The position numbers and the translations under genes were made by a program. Below, one piece after another: positions 33,588-42,204 of a stretch of DNA of 64,000 nucleotides. Below the pieces are notes generated by a model. It was not told the DNA's origin. It saw only the letters and a list, made by a program, of their open reading frames with translations, and searched no databases. The stretch spans positions 2,170,001 to 2,234,000 of the forward strand of contig CP071306.1 of NCBI GenBank assembly GCA_027563145.1, given 5' to 3'. Position 1 is the first letter of the stretch. Each line of letters starts with the position of its first letter. The DNA is from Halocatena halophila. GTDB lineage: Archaea > Halobacteriota > Halobacteria > Halobacteriales > Haloarculaceae.

Positions 33588-36134
33588 GTGACCCGCGTGG
33601 CCGACCAGTCCGTTCCACGCGATTCGATCGCCGCGTCGTGGGCCGACCTGTTCCCGTTCGATCCGTATCCACAGCAAGTTGATGGCGTCGAGCAGGCTCT
33701 TTCGACCTGTGGCGGAGCGGAAACCGGCTATCTCCTCCTCGAGGGAGCCTGTGGAACGGGAAAAACCTTACTCGCACTCGTGGCGGGCCGAGAGCTGTTG
33801 GAACGGGAGGCTGCTGAGCGACTGCTGGTGGTAACGCCCGTGAAACAACAGCTCGCACAGTTCGTCACCGATCTGCGTGCACTCAACCAGCGCGCCACAG
33901 CCACCGACTACGAACGGACGAACGGCATCGTTCTCGTGGGCAAACGCGATCTTCTCCCGTACGCCCGCACGAACACGCTTGGAACGGACGACGGAGAGAG
34001 CGTCCATGACACGGCGAGTGCTCTCCGCGATACCACGGTTGAGCTCGTTCGTCGCAACTCCGTCTACGAACTCGCCGTTCAGCCAGGCGATCTCGATGGC
34101 CGCGTTTCAGTCTGTATCGAATCGGACTGCAACCGGAACGCCTACGATGGGCCCTACTGTCCGGACCACCGGTCGTCGAGCGATGAGGAAGACGAATCGT
34201 GGTACGATCCCGTCAGGGCCGCGGCCGTGACAGATCTCGTGGCGGCTCTCGAAGGTGATCGCCTCCAGACGGCCGACGTCTCGGCACCGTTTCCCGAGCG
34301 CCCGCCCACGATCGCAGACGTGGTTGTCGAATACGGTGGATCGTTCGAGGATGACCGACAGTTCGACCCGTTTTATGCCAACTACTTTGCGAGCGAGGAA
34401 TGGATTCCGTTCGGATTTGACCAGGGCACCCACGGCGTCCTCGACAGTGATGCGGTGGTGGCTACCGCCGTTTCGCGGGGGCTCTGTCCCCACGAGGCGA
34501 TGGCGTCGCTGATGGCCGATGCCGACGTGCTGATCGGCAACTACAACCACGCGTTCGATCCCGTAACTCGACAGCTGACTGACGCGAAAGCCGGCGTGCT
34601 CGATGAGAACACGCTGCTGGTAGTCGATGAGGCACACATGCTCGAAGAGCGCCTCAGAGACCTGCTTTCCCAGCAGCTCGGGCTGCATACGCTCCGAACC
34701 GCGCATCGCGATCTCGTCCTGGCCAGGTCGTATCTGGCAGGCACGGGCGGCGACGACCCCGGGACGGATCCGACGCTGCACAAACAATCAGCCCAGCGCG
34801 TTCTTGCCGAATTTTCGAGCCTCACCGACGGCGATCTCGCTCGCACTCAGTCGTTTCTCGAGTGGCTGATGGAGGCGATCGACGAGCACGTCAGCGACTA
34901 TCTCGATGCGCAATACACAGACTGGCAGCGGAGCTTCAAAGATCGAACGCTTCCGGAGATTGACCACGAAATCGGGCTCCGTCCGCCACAGAGCGACGAA
35001 CGATCGACGCTCACGAACGACGCCGTTGGTGCGTTCGACGAAGAGATTTTCCAGACCGCAGCGACCGCGTGTCTTGTGGCGGCAACGATCCACGAGGAAG
35101 ACGGCCAGACCGAGCGCACGCCAGCAGCCGACGGCGTCGGGTCGTTTTTCGACGCGTGGCATCGAGCCGACACCGCCACTCATTTTCGCGAGATCGAACT
35201 TGAGTACGCACCAAAACCGAACGTCGATACGAGTTTGCCCGCGTGGGCCCGCGCGTACAACGCCAGGCTGTCGCTGTTCAACTGCTTGCCCCACGATCCA
35301 CTGGCGAATATTTTCGACGAACTGGGTGGTGGCATACTGATGTCGGCCACACTCGCACCGTTCGACGTGTACGAGCGGGTCAGCGGACTCAAACAGCTCG
35401 CCTGTGAAACAGAAACGACACAGTATGGTCTCTCGTTTCCGCCGGAAAATCGGGCAAGCTGGATTGTCGAGTGTCCGGCGTTTACATATCGCAATCGCGG
35501 CCCACCGGCCGCAAGCTACGACGCGATGTCTGCAACCCGGCAGGCACACGCCGCAGCGATGGTCACGATTGCCCGGAGTCCCGGAAACGTACTGCTCTGT
35601 CTGCCGTCGTACGCCGAGGCCGACTGGGCAGCTACCCTGCTCGAAGACGCCATCGACAAGCCGGTCTTACAGGACCAATCGAGCGATATGGCCACCACAG
35701 ACGCGATGCTCGAACGGTTTTTCAACGACGACGAGACCGATCGCGTACTCGTGAGCAGTGCGCGCGGGACCGTCACGGAAGGTGTCGATTATCGGGGAGA
35801 GCGACTGCACACGGCGGCCGTCATCGGCATTCCGTACGCGAACACGGCCACACCGCGAATGCAGGCGGTCCAGTTTGCCTACGACCGCGCGTTCGACGGC
35901 GCTGGCTTTGAGTACGCGGTGGCAATTCCCGCCATCCGCAAAGCACGCCAGGCGATTGGGCGCGTCTTGCGCGATCCAGAAGAGATCGGTACGCGACTAC
36001 TGGTTGATGAGCGATACGACCGAACTGCTCCGCGGTCGGTGAACGCGCCAATCGCGACCGATCAGGAGTCGTTCACGACGGTAAGCACCGACATGCTCGA
36101 ATTCGCACTTGAGCAGTTCTGGGACGATCACTGA
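33588..36134 (+). CDS. Rad3/DinG-type ATP-dependent DNA helicase
   Basis: 848 residues from GTG 33588 (GTG 33522 is in frame). Motif I is GACGTGKT, motif II VVDEAHMLEERL, and the last motif is QAIGRVLRDPEE. Between motifs I and II lie VCIESDC, PYCPDH and LCPHEA, giving four cysteines placed as in the iron-sulfur domain of XPD/DinG helicases. These enzymes unwind 5'-3' in repair. The C-terminal part contains SARGTVTEGVDYRGERL. It overlaps the convergent thioesterase gene by seven bases. Confidence 0.88.
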   Translation: MTRVADQSVPRDSIAASWADLFPFDPYPQQVDGVEQALSTCGGAETGYLLLEGACGTGKTLLALVAGRELLEREAAERLLVVTPVKQQLAQFVTDLRALNQRATATDYERTNGIVLVGKRDLLPYARTNTLGTDDGESVHDTASALRDTTVELVRRNSVYELAVQPGDLDGRVSVCIESDCNRNAYDGPYCPDHRSSSDEEDESWYDPVRAAAVTDLVAALEGDRLQTADVSAPFPERPPTIADVVVEYGGSFEDDRQFDPFYANYFASEEWIPFGFDQGTHGVLDSDAVVATAVSRGLCPHEAMASLMADADVLIGNYNHAFDPVTRQLTDAKAGVLDENTLLVVDEAHMLEERLRDLLSQQLGLHTLRTAHRDLVLARSYLAGTGGDDPGTDPTLHKQSAQRVLAEFSSLTDGDLARTQSFLEWLMEAIDEHVSDYLDAQYTDWQRSFKDRTLPEIDHEIGLRPPQSDERSTLTNDAVGAFDEEIFQTAATACLVAATIHEEDGQTERTPAADGVGSFFDAWHRADTATHFREIELEYAPKPNVDTSLPAWARAYNARLSLFNCLPHDPLANIFDELGGGILMSATLAPFDVYERVSGLKQLACETETTQYGLSFPPENRASWIVECPAFTYRNRGPPAASYDAMSATRQAHAAAMVTIARSPGNVLLCLPSYAEADWAATLLEDAIDKPVLQDQSSDMATTDAMLERFFNDDETDRVLVSSARGTVTEGVDYRGERLHTAAVIGIPYANTATPRMQAVQFAYDRAFDGAGFEYAVAIPAIRKARQAIGRVLRDPEEIGTRLLVDERYDRTAPRSVNAPIATDQESFTTVSTDMLEFALEQFWDDH

Positions 36135-36541
36135 TCCAGTGCTGGCTCGAACTGACGAATCCGATCGTGCCACTCCTCGGGAATCGACCGCGGCTTGCCG
36201 TTATCATCGACGGTGACCAGAACGGAAGCGCCGGTCGCCGCAATGCCCGCAGCCGTGGCGAGTTCAAACGACATCGTTACTGATGAATCCCCGATGTCGG
36301 TCGTCTCAACCGTGATCGCAACCGATTCGTCGTCCAGCGTGATCGGCCGCCGGTAATCGATTTCTAGATGTGCAATCACCAGCCCGCTCTCGATGACGGA
36401 ATCGCCGATCACAGCATCGATGTAGTTCGTTCTGGCGGCCTCGATGTACGTGCCGTAGACGGCGTTGTTGACGTGGTTCTCCGGATCGAGATCTCGATAC
36501 CGTATCGGGATTTCAGTCTGAAATCGAGCGTCCTCAGTCAT
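36128..36541 (-). CDS. 4HBT-type acyl-CoA thioesterase
   Basis: 137 residues of hotdog fold. IRYRDLDPENHVNNAVYGTYIEAAR is the family signature, with the catalytic Asp of RDLDPENHVN. It hydrolyses an acyl-CoA thioester; the chain is unknown. It sits just downstream of an aldehyde dehydrogenase on the same strand (55-base gap), so the two may share a transcript in acyl-group turnover. Confidence 0.85.
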   Translation of the reverse strand: MTEDARFQTEIPIRYRDLDPENHVNNAVYGTYIEAARTNYIDAVIGDSVIESGLVIAHLEIDYRRPITLDDESVAITVETTDIGDSSVTMSFELATAAGIAATGASVLVTVDDNGKPRSIPEEWHDRIRQFEPALDQ

Positions 36542-36596
36542 CGATCCAGCTACGGTGAGCGGACGGATGGGAATGTCGATTCAGGTTACCGATCTA

Positions 36597-38102
36597 TCAC
36601 AGTGAAATGTCGATACTTTTGGTCTGTGTGTACGCATCAAGCGTCTCCTTGCCGCGCTCACGGCCGATTCCCGACTGTTTATAGCCACCAAACGGCATCC
36701 CTGCTGGAAAATCGTTGTACTGGTTTACCCAGACAGTGCCGGCCTCAAGATCGTGTGCGGTCTCATACGCTCGATCGATGTCGCTCGTCATGATCCCCGA
36801 GGCAAGACCATAATCCACGTCGTTCGCAAGCTCGATCATCTCGTCGTACTCCGACCAGGAGAACACCTCGAGAACGGGGCCGAAGATCTCTTCTTGGACT
36901 GCCTCGTGATCGTGATCGATATCGCTGATCACTGTTGGCTCAACGAAACAGCCGTTCGAAAGCGCCGGCTTATCTGGAACACCGCCGCCGGTCAGGATGG
37001 TCGCCCCGCTATTTCGGGCGGCGTCGACGTAGGACAACGTTCGTTCGCGCTGTTCATCCGAAACCTTCGCGCCAAGCTGGGTGTCATCGTCGAGTGGATC
37101 GCCGATCGTTAGCGATTCGGCGGCCGCGGTGAGCTGGTCGATAAACTGCTCCTCGATCGATTCGTGGACGAACAGTCGTGATCCGGCAGAACAGCACTCG
37201 CCAGTGTTGTAGAAGATGGCAATGGTTGTCGATCTGACGGCCGTTTCGAGATCAGCATCCGGGTGGACGATGATTGGATTTTTTCCGCCGAGCTCGAGTG
37301 TCACGTCCGTAACAGTGTCGGCGGCGTTTTTCATCACCTGCTTGCCGATGGCCGTCGAACCAGTGAACGCGAGCTTTGCAACGTCTGGATGTTTCGTCAA
37401 CGGCTCACCAGCGTCGGGACCAAACCCGGTGACGAGATTGACGACGCCATTGTCGAGCACGTCGTCGATCGTTTCCATCAACAGGAGTGCAGATAGCGGC
37501 GTTTGCTCGGCCGGCTTGAGAACGACGGTGTTGCCGGCTGCAAGCGCTGGCGCTAGCTTCCAGGCGGCCATCAACAGCGGAAAGTTCCACGGAATGATCG
37601 CTCCGACGACGCCGTAGGGCTCTTTGAGCGTTTCAACCCGCCGAGAGCCATCAGTCGGCACGCGCTCGCCCTCGTGACCGCGGATAAGCCCGGCGAAATA
37701 CCGGAAATGCTCCGCTGCCAGATAGGCGTCGCCGCGCGCTTCGGTGAGTGGCTTTCCGTTGTCGAGCACATCGAGCCGGGCGAATCGATCAAGATCATTC
37801 TGAATTCGGTCAGCGATCGTCTCGAGCGTGCGCTGGCGCGACGCCGGTGACTCGGCTCGCCACGACTCGAACGCCCTACTGGCTGCTCTGACGGCGTCGT
37901 CAACGTCATCAGCTCCACCTGCAGGGATCGTTGCCAGCGTCTCGCCGGTCGTTGGATTCGCCGTCTCGAACGTTGCACCCGAATTGCTGTCGTGCCACGC
38001 GCCGTCGATGTAGAGCTGTTGGTGGTCGGGCAACACCGATGCAGCAGTTTCACGATGGCGCTGTGCAACCGACGTGGCAGCCGTCTCCGAATCAGATGCC
38101 AT
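36597..38102 (-). CDS. Aldehyde dehydrogenase (NAD(P)+), first copy
   Basis: 501 residues from ATG 38102. The catalytic set is complete: general base Glu in LELGGKNPIIV and nucleophilic Cys in GECCSAGSRLF. NAD-binding GSTAIGKQVM and the C-terminal MPFGGYKQSGIGRERG are present. It is close to betaine-aldehyde/succinate-semialdehyde type dehydrogenases, so betaine or amine breakdown is possible. A second ALDH lies 1.8 kb away on the same strand, beyond the metallo-beta-lactamase gene. Confidence 0.93.
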   Translation of the reverse strand: MASDSETAATSVAQRHRETAASVLPDHQQLYIDGAWHDSNSGATFETANPTTGETLATIPAGGADDVDDAVRAASRAFESWRAESPASRQRTLETIADRIQNDLDRFARLDVLDNGKPLTEARGDAYLAAEHFRYFAGLIRGHEGERVPTDGSRRVETLKEPYGVVGAIIPWNFPLLMAAWKLAPALAAGNTVVLKPAEQTPLSALLLMETIDDVLDNGVVNLVTGFGPDAGEPLTKHPDVAKLAFTGSTAIGKQVMKNAADTVTDVTLELGGKNPIIVHPDADLETAVRSTTIAIFYNTGECCSAGSRLFVHESIEEQFIDQLTAAAESLTIGDPLDDDTQLGAKVSDEQRERTLSYVDAARNSGATILTGGGVPDKPALSNGCFVEPTVISDIDHDHEAVQEEIFGPVLEVFSWSEYDEMIELANDVDYGLASGIMTSDIDRAYETAHDLEAGTVWVNQYNDFPAGMPFGGYKQSGIGRERGKETLDAYTQTKSIDISL

Positions 38103-38154
38103 ACCCTCCCTACGACGGCGAGCCCAAAAGGGTACCTGAAAATGATCGGACAGA

Positions 38155-39852
38155 TTACAATTCATCAGGGTTACTGACGGCGACGTGATCGCCAGCAGTA
38201 ATTTCTGGGAACGTTCCATCGACCCTGACGATGGTAACGCCGTCGGTCACGTCGAGCACCCGGCCAGTCTGGCGGTTCGATTCGAGTATTGTGTTCTGGA
38301 TTGTGTTTTCGAGCCGTTCGATCCGTTCGGTGAGTGATTCGATTGCATCCGGTTGGTTCGGCTCGGTCTGTGACTGTTCGGTGGAGGATGCTGGCGCGAG
38401 AGGATACTTTCCGCCCTCGAGCTCGGATCGCTCCGGTCGAACGTCGAACGCCCCGAGGGTGAGCCCTTCAGCAGACAGATCTGGTGATTTCTGTCGTTCG
38501 ATCGTGGGAAAGTCGAGCTCGGGATCTGTTACCGTCCGGTGTGCATCCCGGCCAGTGATTCGCCAGGTGTGAACCATCTCTTCGGTGTGCTCGGAGACCC
38601 ACCCAGGTGGCGTCCAGACGCCGTCCTCGAGGAGGGTATGTTCGAGCCGGTCTGCGGTTACCCAGACGTAGCTGTGATATCTGTCCTTGTACCGATCGGC
38701 GTTCGGACCCGTCTCGTGAAGCACGACGAGATGGATTGGCTCTAACGACCGGACGACCGCATCGATCGTCTCGGGTGTGGGATGGTTCTGTACCCGCTCG
38801 GTGTGTATCGTACAGCCAGCCCCGTCGACCGGCGGGCCATCGGTGGGCACCTGGATGAGCGTCGCGCCCGGATCGTCACGGATCTGCTCGAACAGCTGAC
38901 CCGCTCCGGCAGCGGGATTCTTTGCTGGCGTGCCGGGATTGGCGACCGTGATCGATCCCGATTCAAGAACCTGATCGGGCTCGAATGCTGCCGTCGTCGT
39001 ACAGTGCGGAATCGAGTAATCGAGTCGTTCGGCCAGTTTCGCCGACTCGCCAGCCAGCGTGACAGTCGTTGTGAGCTCCTGTTCGTCGATCGTGTGGCCG
39101 AGCAGATAGCCAAACTGGAGACCGACCTGTCCACTGGCCGTGACGAGCACCGTCGAGCCGTCGAGTGCCCGCTCAATCGATCGCTCGATCACACCGGTCA
39201 GATCCTCCTCGAACGTTTCGTTTGCAGACGCAGAGAGAAGACAGACATCGACATCCACGGGCAACTCCGGATCGAAGCCCGGATAGCCGGCCGCCTGGCG
39301 ACGGGTAAAATCGCCAGTTGCCAGCACGGTTCTCTGGGTGGTCCCGTCATCGATTGCCAGCATCAGACTGCTTGCTCCCGGTGCGTGACCCGCTGGTAAC
39401 GCACGAATCGAGACGCCCTGGACGATGGACGTCCAGCCATCGATAATCCTCGTATTCGATAACACCGTCTCCTTTTCCCCCCGTTCGGGCGGAACGCTGT
39501 CGTAGACGGCCGACAACAGCTCTTTTGTCTCGGCCGTCATGTAAACAGACGCTCCATGGCGTAGATTCTCGGCAAGACTCCGATAATGGTCGTAATGTGC
39601 GTGTGTGAGACAGATTGCCGTCAGATATTCATCCTCTCGTAGCAACTCATCGACGTTCACCCCCTCGCCTGCGTCGATGAGGATACAGATCGTCTGGTCC
39701 TCGAACACCCCCGAAATCCGAAGCAGCACCGACTCCCGCCCCGAAAATGGGTTTGCATGCTGATACCGTAGTTTCACGGTACAGTCACTCTGTGACACAA
39801 ACCCATCAATCCCACTGAACCAACCGAGCGCCTCTGTCTCTACAATTTTCAC
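38155..39852 (-). CDS. Metallo-beta-lactamase-fold protein, RNase J/CPSF-like
   Basis: 565 residues. LIDAGEGVN and THAHYDHY form the metal-binding core; HAPGASSLML and ATGDF lie further along. The middle holds a beta-CASP-like insertion (STVLVTASGQVGL). The C-terminus has a heptad coiled coil (IESLTERIERLENTI) followed by a small domain (RVLDVTDGVTIVRVDG). Many archaeal relatives are nucleases, but KH domains are missing here and the coiled coil is unusual. Nuclease activity is plausible, not shown. Confidence 0.75.
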   Translation of the reverse strand: MKIVETEALGWFSGIDGFVSQSDCTVKLRYQHANPFSGRESVLLRISGVFEDQTICILIDAGEGVNVDELLREDEYLTAICLTHAHYDHYRSLAENLRHGASVYMTAETKELLSAVYDSVPPERGEKETVLSNTRIIDGWTSIVQGVSIRALPAGHAPGASSLMLAIDDGTTQRTVLATGDFTRRQAAGYPGFDPELPVDVDVCLLSASANETFEEDLTGVIERSIERALDGSTVLVTASGQVGLQFGYLLGHTIDEQELTTTVTLAGESAKLAERLDYSIPHCTTTAAFEPDQVLESGSITVANPGTPAKNPAAGAGQLFEQIRDDPGATLIQVPTDGPPVDGAGCTIHTERVQNHPTPETIDAVVRSLEPIHLVVLHETGPNADRYKDRYHSYVWVTADRLEHTLLEDGVWTPPGWVSEHTEEMVHTWRITGRDAHRTVTDPELDFPTIERQKSPDLSAEGLTLGAFDVRPERSELEGGKYPLAPASSTEQSQTEPNQPDAIESLTERIERLENTIQNTILESNRQTGRVLDVTDGVTIVRVDGTFPEITAGDHVAVSNPDEL

Positions 39853-39918
39853 AATATTATATGCGAAATAAGGCTACCGTCCGTCGAATTTGTGATTCTT
39901 TCGAGACTGTGTTTTCGC

Positions 39919-41472
39919 TCAGCCCAGCCGTGGCATTCGGCCGTGGTTGATGACGACGGTCTTCGTCTGGCGGTAGCTATCGAACGCTTCTCTGTCGAGT
40001 TCGCGTCCGAGTCCGGACTGTTTGTAGCCACCGTGGGGGACGTTGTCGAACAGATCGTTGTACGTGTTGACCCAGACCGTTCCGGCCTCGATCTTTTCGG
40101 CGGTTTCGTGTGCGGTGTCGAGGTCGGTCGTCCAGATGGCCGATGCGAGCCCGTATTCGGTGTCGTTGGCCGCCTCGATGACGGCGTCACGGTCGCTCCA
40201 TTCGTGGACGGAGACGACAGGGCCGAACACCTCTTCGCAGGCGATCGTGTCGTCCGGATCAACGTCGGTGAGCACCGTCGGTTCGAACAGTGGTGCGCCA
40301 GCCAGCGACGGATCATCGGGTGTTTTCCCGCCGACGACGATGGAGGCACCCTCATCGAGGGCGGTGTCAACATACTCGGTGACGTGGTCGAGATGAGCAT
40401 GATCGACGAGGGGGCCGATATCCGTCAGTGGATTGATCGGGTCGCCGACGGTGAGTCGTTCCATCTCCTCGGTGAGCAACTCGAGGAACTCGTCTTTCAC
40501 CTCGCTGTGGACGAAGATTCGCGACCCGGCAGTGCACTGTTCACCCTGATTGAAAAACGATCCCACGAGTGCGCCCTCGACTGCCTTCTCCAGGTCGGCG
40601 TCGGGGAAGATGATGTTGGGGTTGTTGCCGCCTAGCTCGAGCGAGACGGCCTTGAGATTCGACGTTGCACCCTCCATCACGGCCTTTCCAGCACGGGTCG
40701 AGCCCGTCATCGACACCTTTCTGATCTCTGGATGGGTCGTAATCTGTGCGCCAACGTCCCCACCGGTTCCCGGCACAACGTTGATCGTTCCGTCGGGCAG
40801 GTGTTTTGCCATCGTTTTGGCAACCTCCAGGGTCGAGAGGACGGCTCGGGGAGACGGCTTGAACACCAGCGTGTTACCGGCTGCAAGCGCCGGTGCCATC
40901 TTCCATGCGACGAACATCGACGGGAAGTTCCAGGCGCTGATCTGCCCAACGACGCCGTATGGCTCGCTGGTGGTGTAGGCGAACTTTTCGGTCGCCGTCG
41001 ATGGCCGTCGCCCCTCGTCTGCGGTTCGTGCCACCGACGCGAAGTATTTGAACTGCGAGAGCATCATCGTCGTGTCGACGAACAACGAGTGCTGATTCGC
41101 TTTGCCCATCTCGAGGGAGTCAATCCGGGCGATATCTTGCTTTCGCTCCTCGAGTTCCGTGGCGATCGCATCGAGCGCGTCGGCACGCTGCATCGGACTG
41201 TAGTTCCCCCAGGTGTTCTCGAAGGCAGACTTTGCGGCCACGACCGCCGCATCTACGTCCTCGGCGGTTCCCTGTGTGTATTCAGCAAGCGTCGCACCGG
41301 TTGTCGCATCGACGGCTTCTTTGACGACGCCAGTCTCGCTTTCTGTCCACTCACCGCCGATCAACACCCCGTATGGCTCATCTGGAAAGATTCCTGCAGC
41401 AATCTCGCGATGGTTTGCTCGAATCTCCTCTGCAATACGTCCTCGGTCGGTGTCGAAATTTTCTCGTTGCAT
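39919..41472 (-). CDS. Aldehyde dehydrogenase (NAD(P)+), second copy
   Basis: 517 residues from ATG 41472 (MQRENFDTDRGR). Key residues are Glu in LELGGNNPNII and Cys in QGEQCTAGSRIF, followed by PHGGYKQSGLGREL. It is only moderately similar to the ALDH at 36597, so the two are not recent duplicates and may use different aldehydes. An inverted repeat lies 45 bases upstream. Confidence 0.93.
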   Translation of the reverse strand: MQRENFDTDRGRIAEEIRANHREIAAGIFPDEPYGVLIGGEWTESETGVVKEAVDATTGATLAEYTQGTAEDVDAAVVAAKSAFENTWGNYSPMQRADALDAIATELEERKQDIARIDSLEMGKANQHSLFVDTTMMLSQFKYFASVARTADEGRRPSTATEKFAYTTSEPYGVVGQISAWNFPSMFVAWKMAPALAAGNTLVFKPSPRAVLSTLEVAKTMAKHLPDGTINVVPGTGGDVGAQITTHPEIRKVSMTGSTRAGKAVMEGATSNLKAVSLELGGNNPNIIFPDADLEKAVEGALVGSFFNQGEQCTAGSRIFVHSEVKDEFLELLTEEMERLTVGDPINPLTDIGPLVDHAHLDHVTEYVDTALDEGASIVVGGKTPDDPSLAGAPLFEPTVLTDVDPDDTIACEEVFGPVVSVHEWSDRDAVIEAANDTEYGLASAIWTTDLDTAHETAEKIEAGTVWVNTYNDLFDNVPHGGYKQSGLGRELDREAFDSYRQTKTVVINHGRMPRLG

Positions 41473-41516
41473 GTGTTCCCTGGGAGAAATTCCCACTCGA
41501 AATGCTACGGAGACCC

Positions 41517-41533
41517 ATGTTGTTTACCAACAT
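41517..41533. promoter_or_regulatory. Inverted repeat in the divergent ALDH/unknown-gene region
   Basis: ATGTTG (41517-41522) and CAACAT (41528-41533) are perfect arms around TTTAC. They are followed by an AT-rich box TATATTTTT that could serve the minus-strand ALDH. This is a candidate operator shared by two divergent genes. Confidence 0.4.
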
Positions 41534-41551
41534 ATATTTTTGTGAACGAAA

Positions 41552-42199
41552 ATGAACGTGACAGTCGTGGTCCAACGCCGACGCGTCATTTTTGAGGATC
41601 GATTCCATCGGTGGGATATGGGCCAGCAGACGGGAGATGAGGGTTCGACGGAGACAGAGGCGTATCTCGAGCGAGTGCTCGATCGGCTGCGACACAGCTA
41701 CGATCTCACGGCCGACCGAACGGTCGACGGTCGCACCTTCGACTGGTATGGACACTGCCGAATCGAACACCAAAAATCGTTTCTCCATCCGTCGATCAGC
41801 TACGGCGATCATGCCTCGCTGGATCATCTGTTCGTTCAACGACGCGATGGTGTAGAGCAGTCGGATCTGACCGAGTTCGCCGAGGTTGCCCATTCGATCG
41901 CCAGCGACTGGATCGACCCGTCGCCGACACATTATGAAACGTCGTTCACGTTCGCGGTGCTCGTCCCGGAGCTATCCCCTACAGTGGAGTCGTTCGTTTC
42001 AGAGTTTACAGACCGGACGCTGTTGCGGTATGGACTGCACGGTCGTTACGATGTGGCGTTCGTCGTGGCCGCGCCGAGCGACCAGCAGATGGCAGCGAGC
42101 CCCGAGGCGGAGGTGGCACGGGCATTTTCGTTCACAGAGCTCGACCCCCCTGAAAAACCGTCGGGCCTGCGTGGACGACTCAGATTGCTATTCGGGTGA
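41552..42199 (+). CDS. Haloarchaeal protein of unknown function
   Basis: 215 residues, acidic and soluble, with no signal peptide or membrane segment. It shows an RHSYDLTADRTVDGRTFDWYGHC core and ends in a short basic patch (LRGRLRLLFG) that could touch a membrane or nucleic acid. I recognise no family. It is divergent from the second ALDH (80 bases) and convergent with cstA (five bases). Confidence 0.6.
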   Translation: MNVTVVVQRRRVIFEDRFHRWDMGQQTGDEGSTETEAYLERVLDRLRHSYDLTADRTVDGRTFDWYGHCRIEHQKSFLHPSISYGDHASLDHLFVQRRDGVEQSDLTEFAEVAHSIASDWIDPSPTHYETSFTFAVLVPELSPTVESFVSEFTDRTLLRYGLHGRYDVAFVVAAPSDQQMAASPEAEVARAFSFTELDPPEKPSGLRGRLRLLFG

Positions 42200-42204
42200 G
42201 TGAC

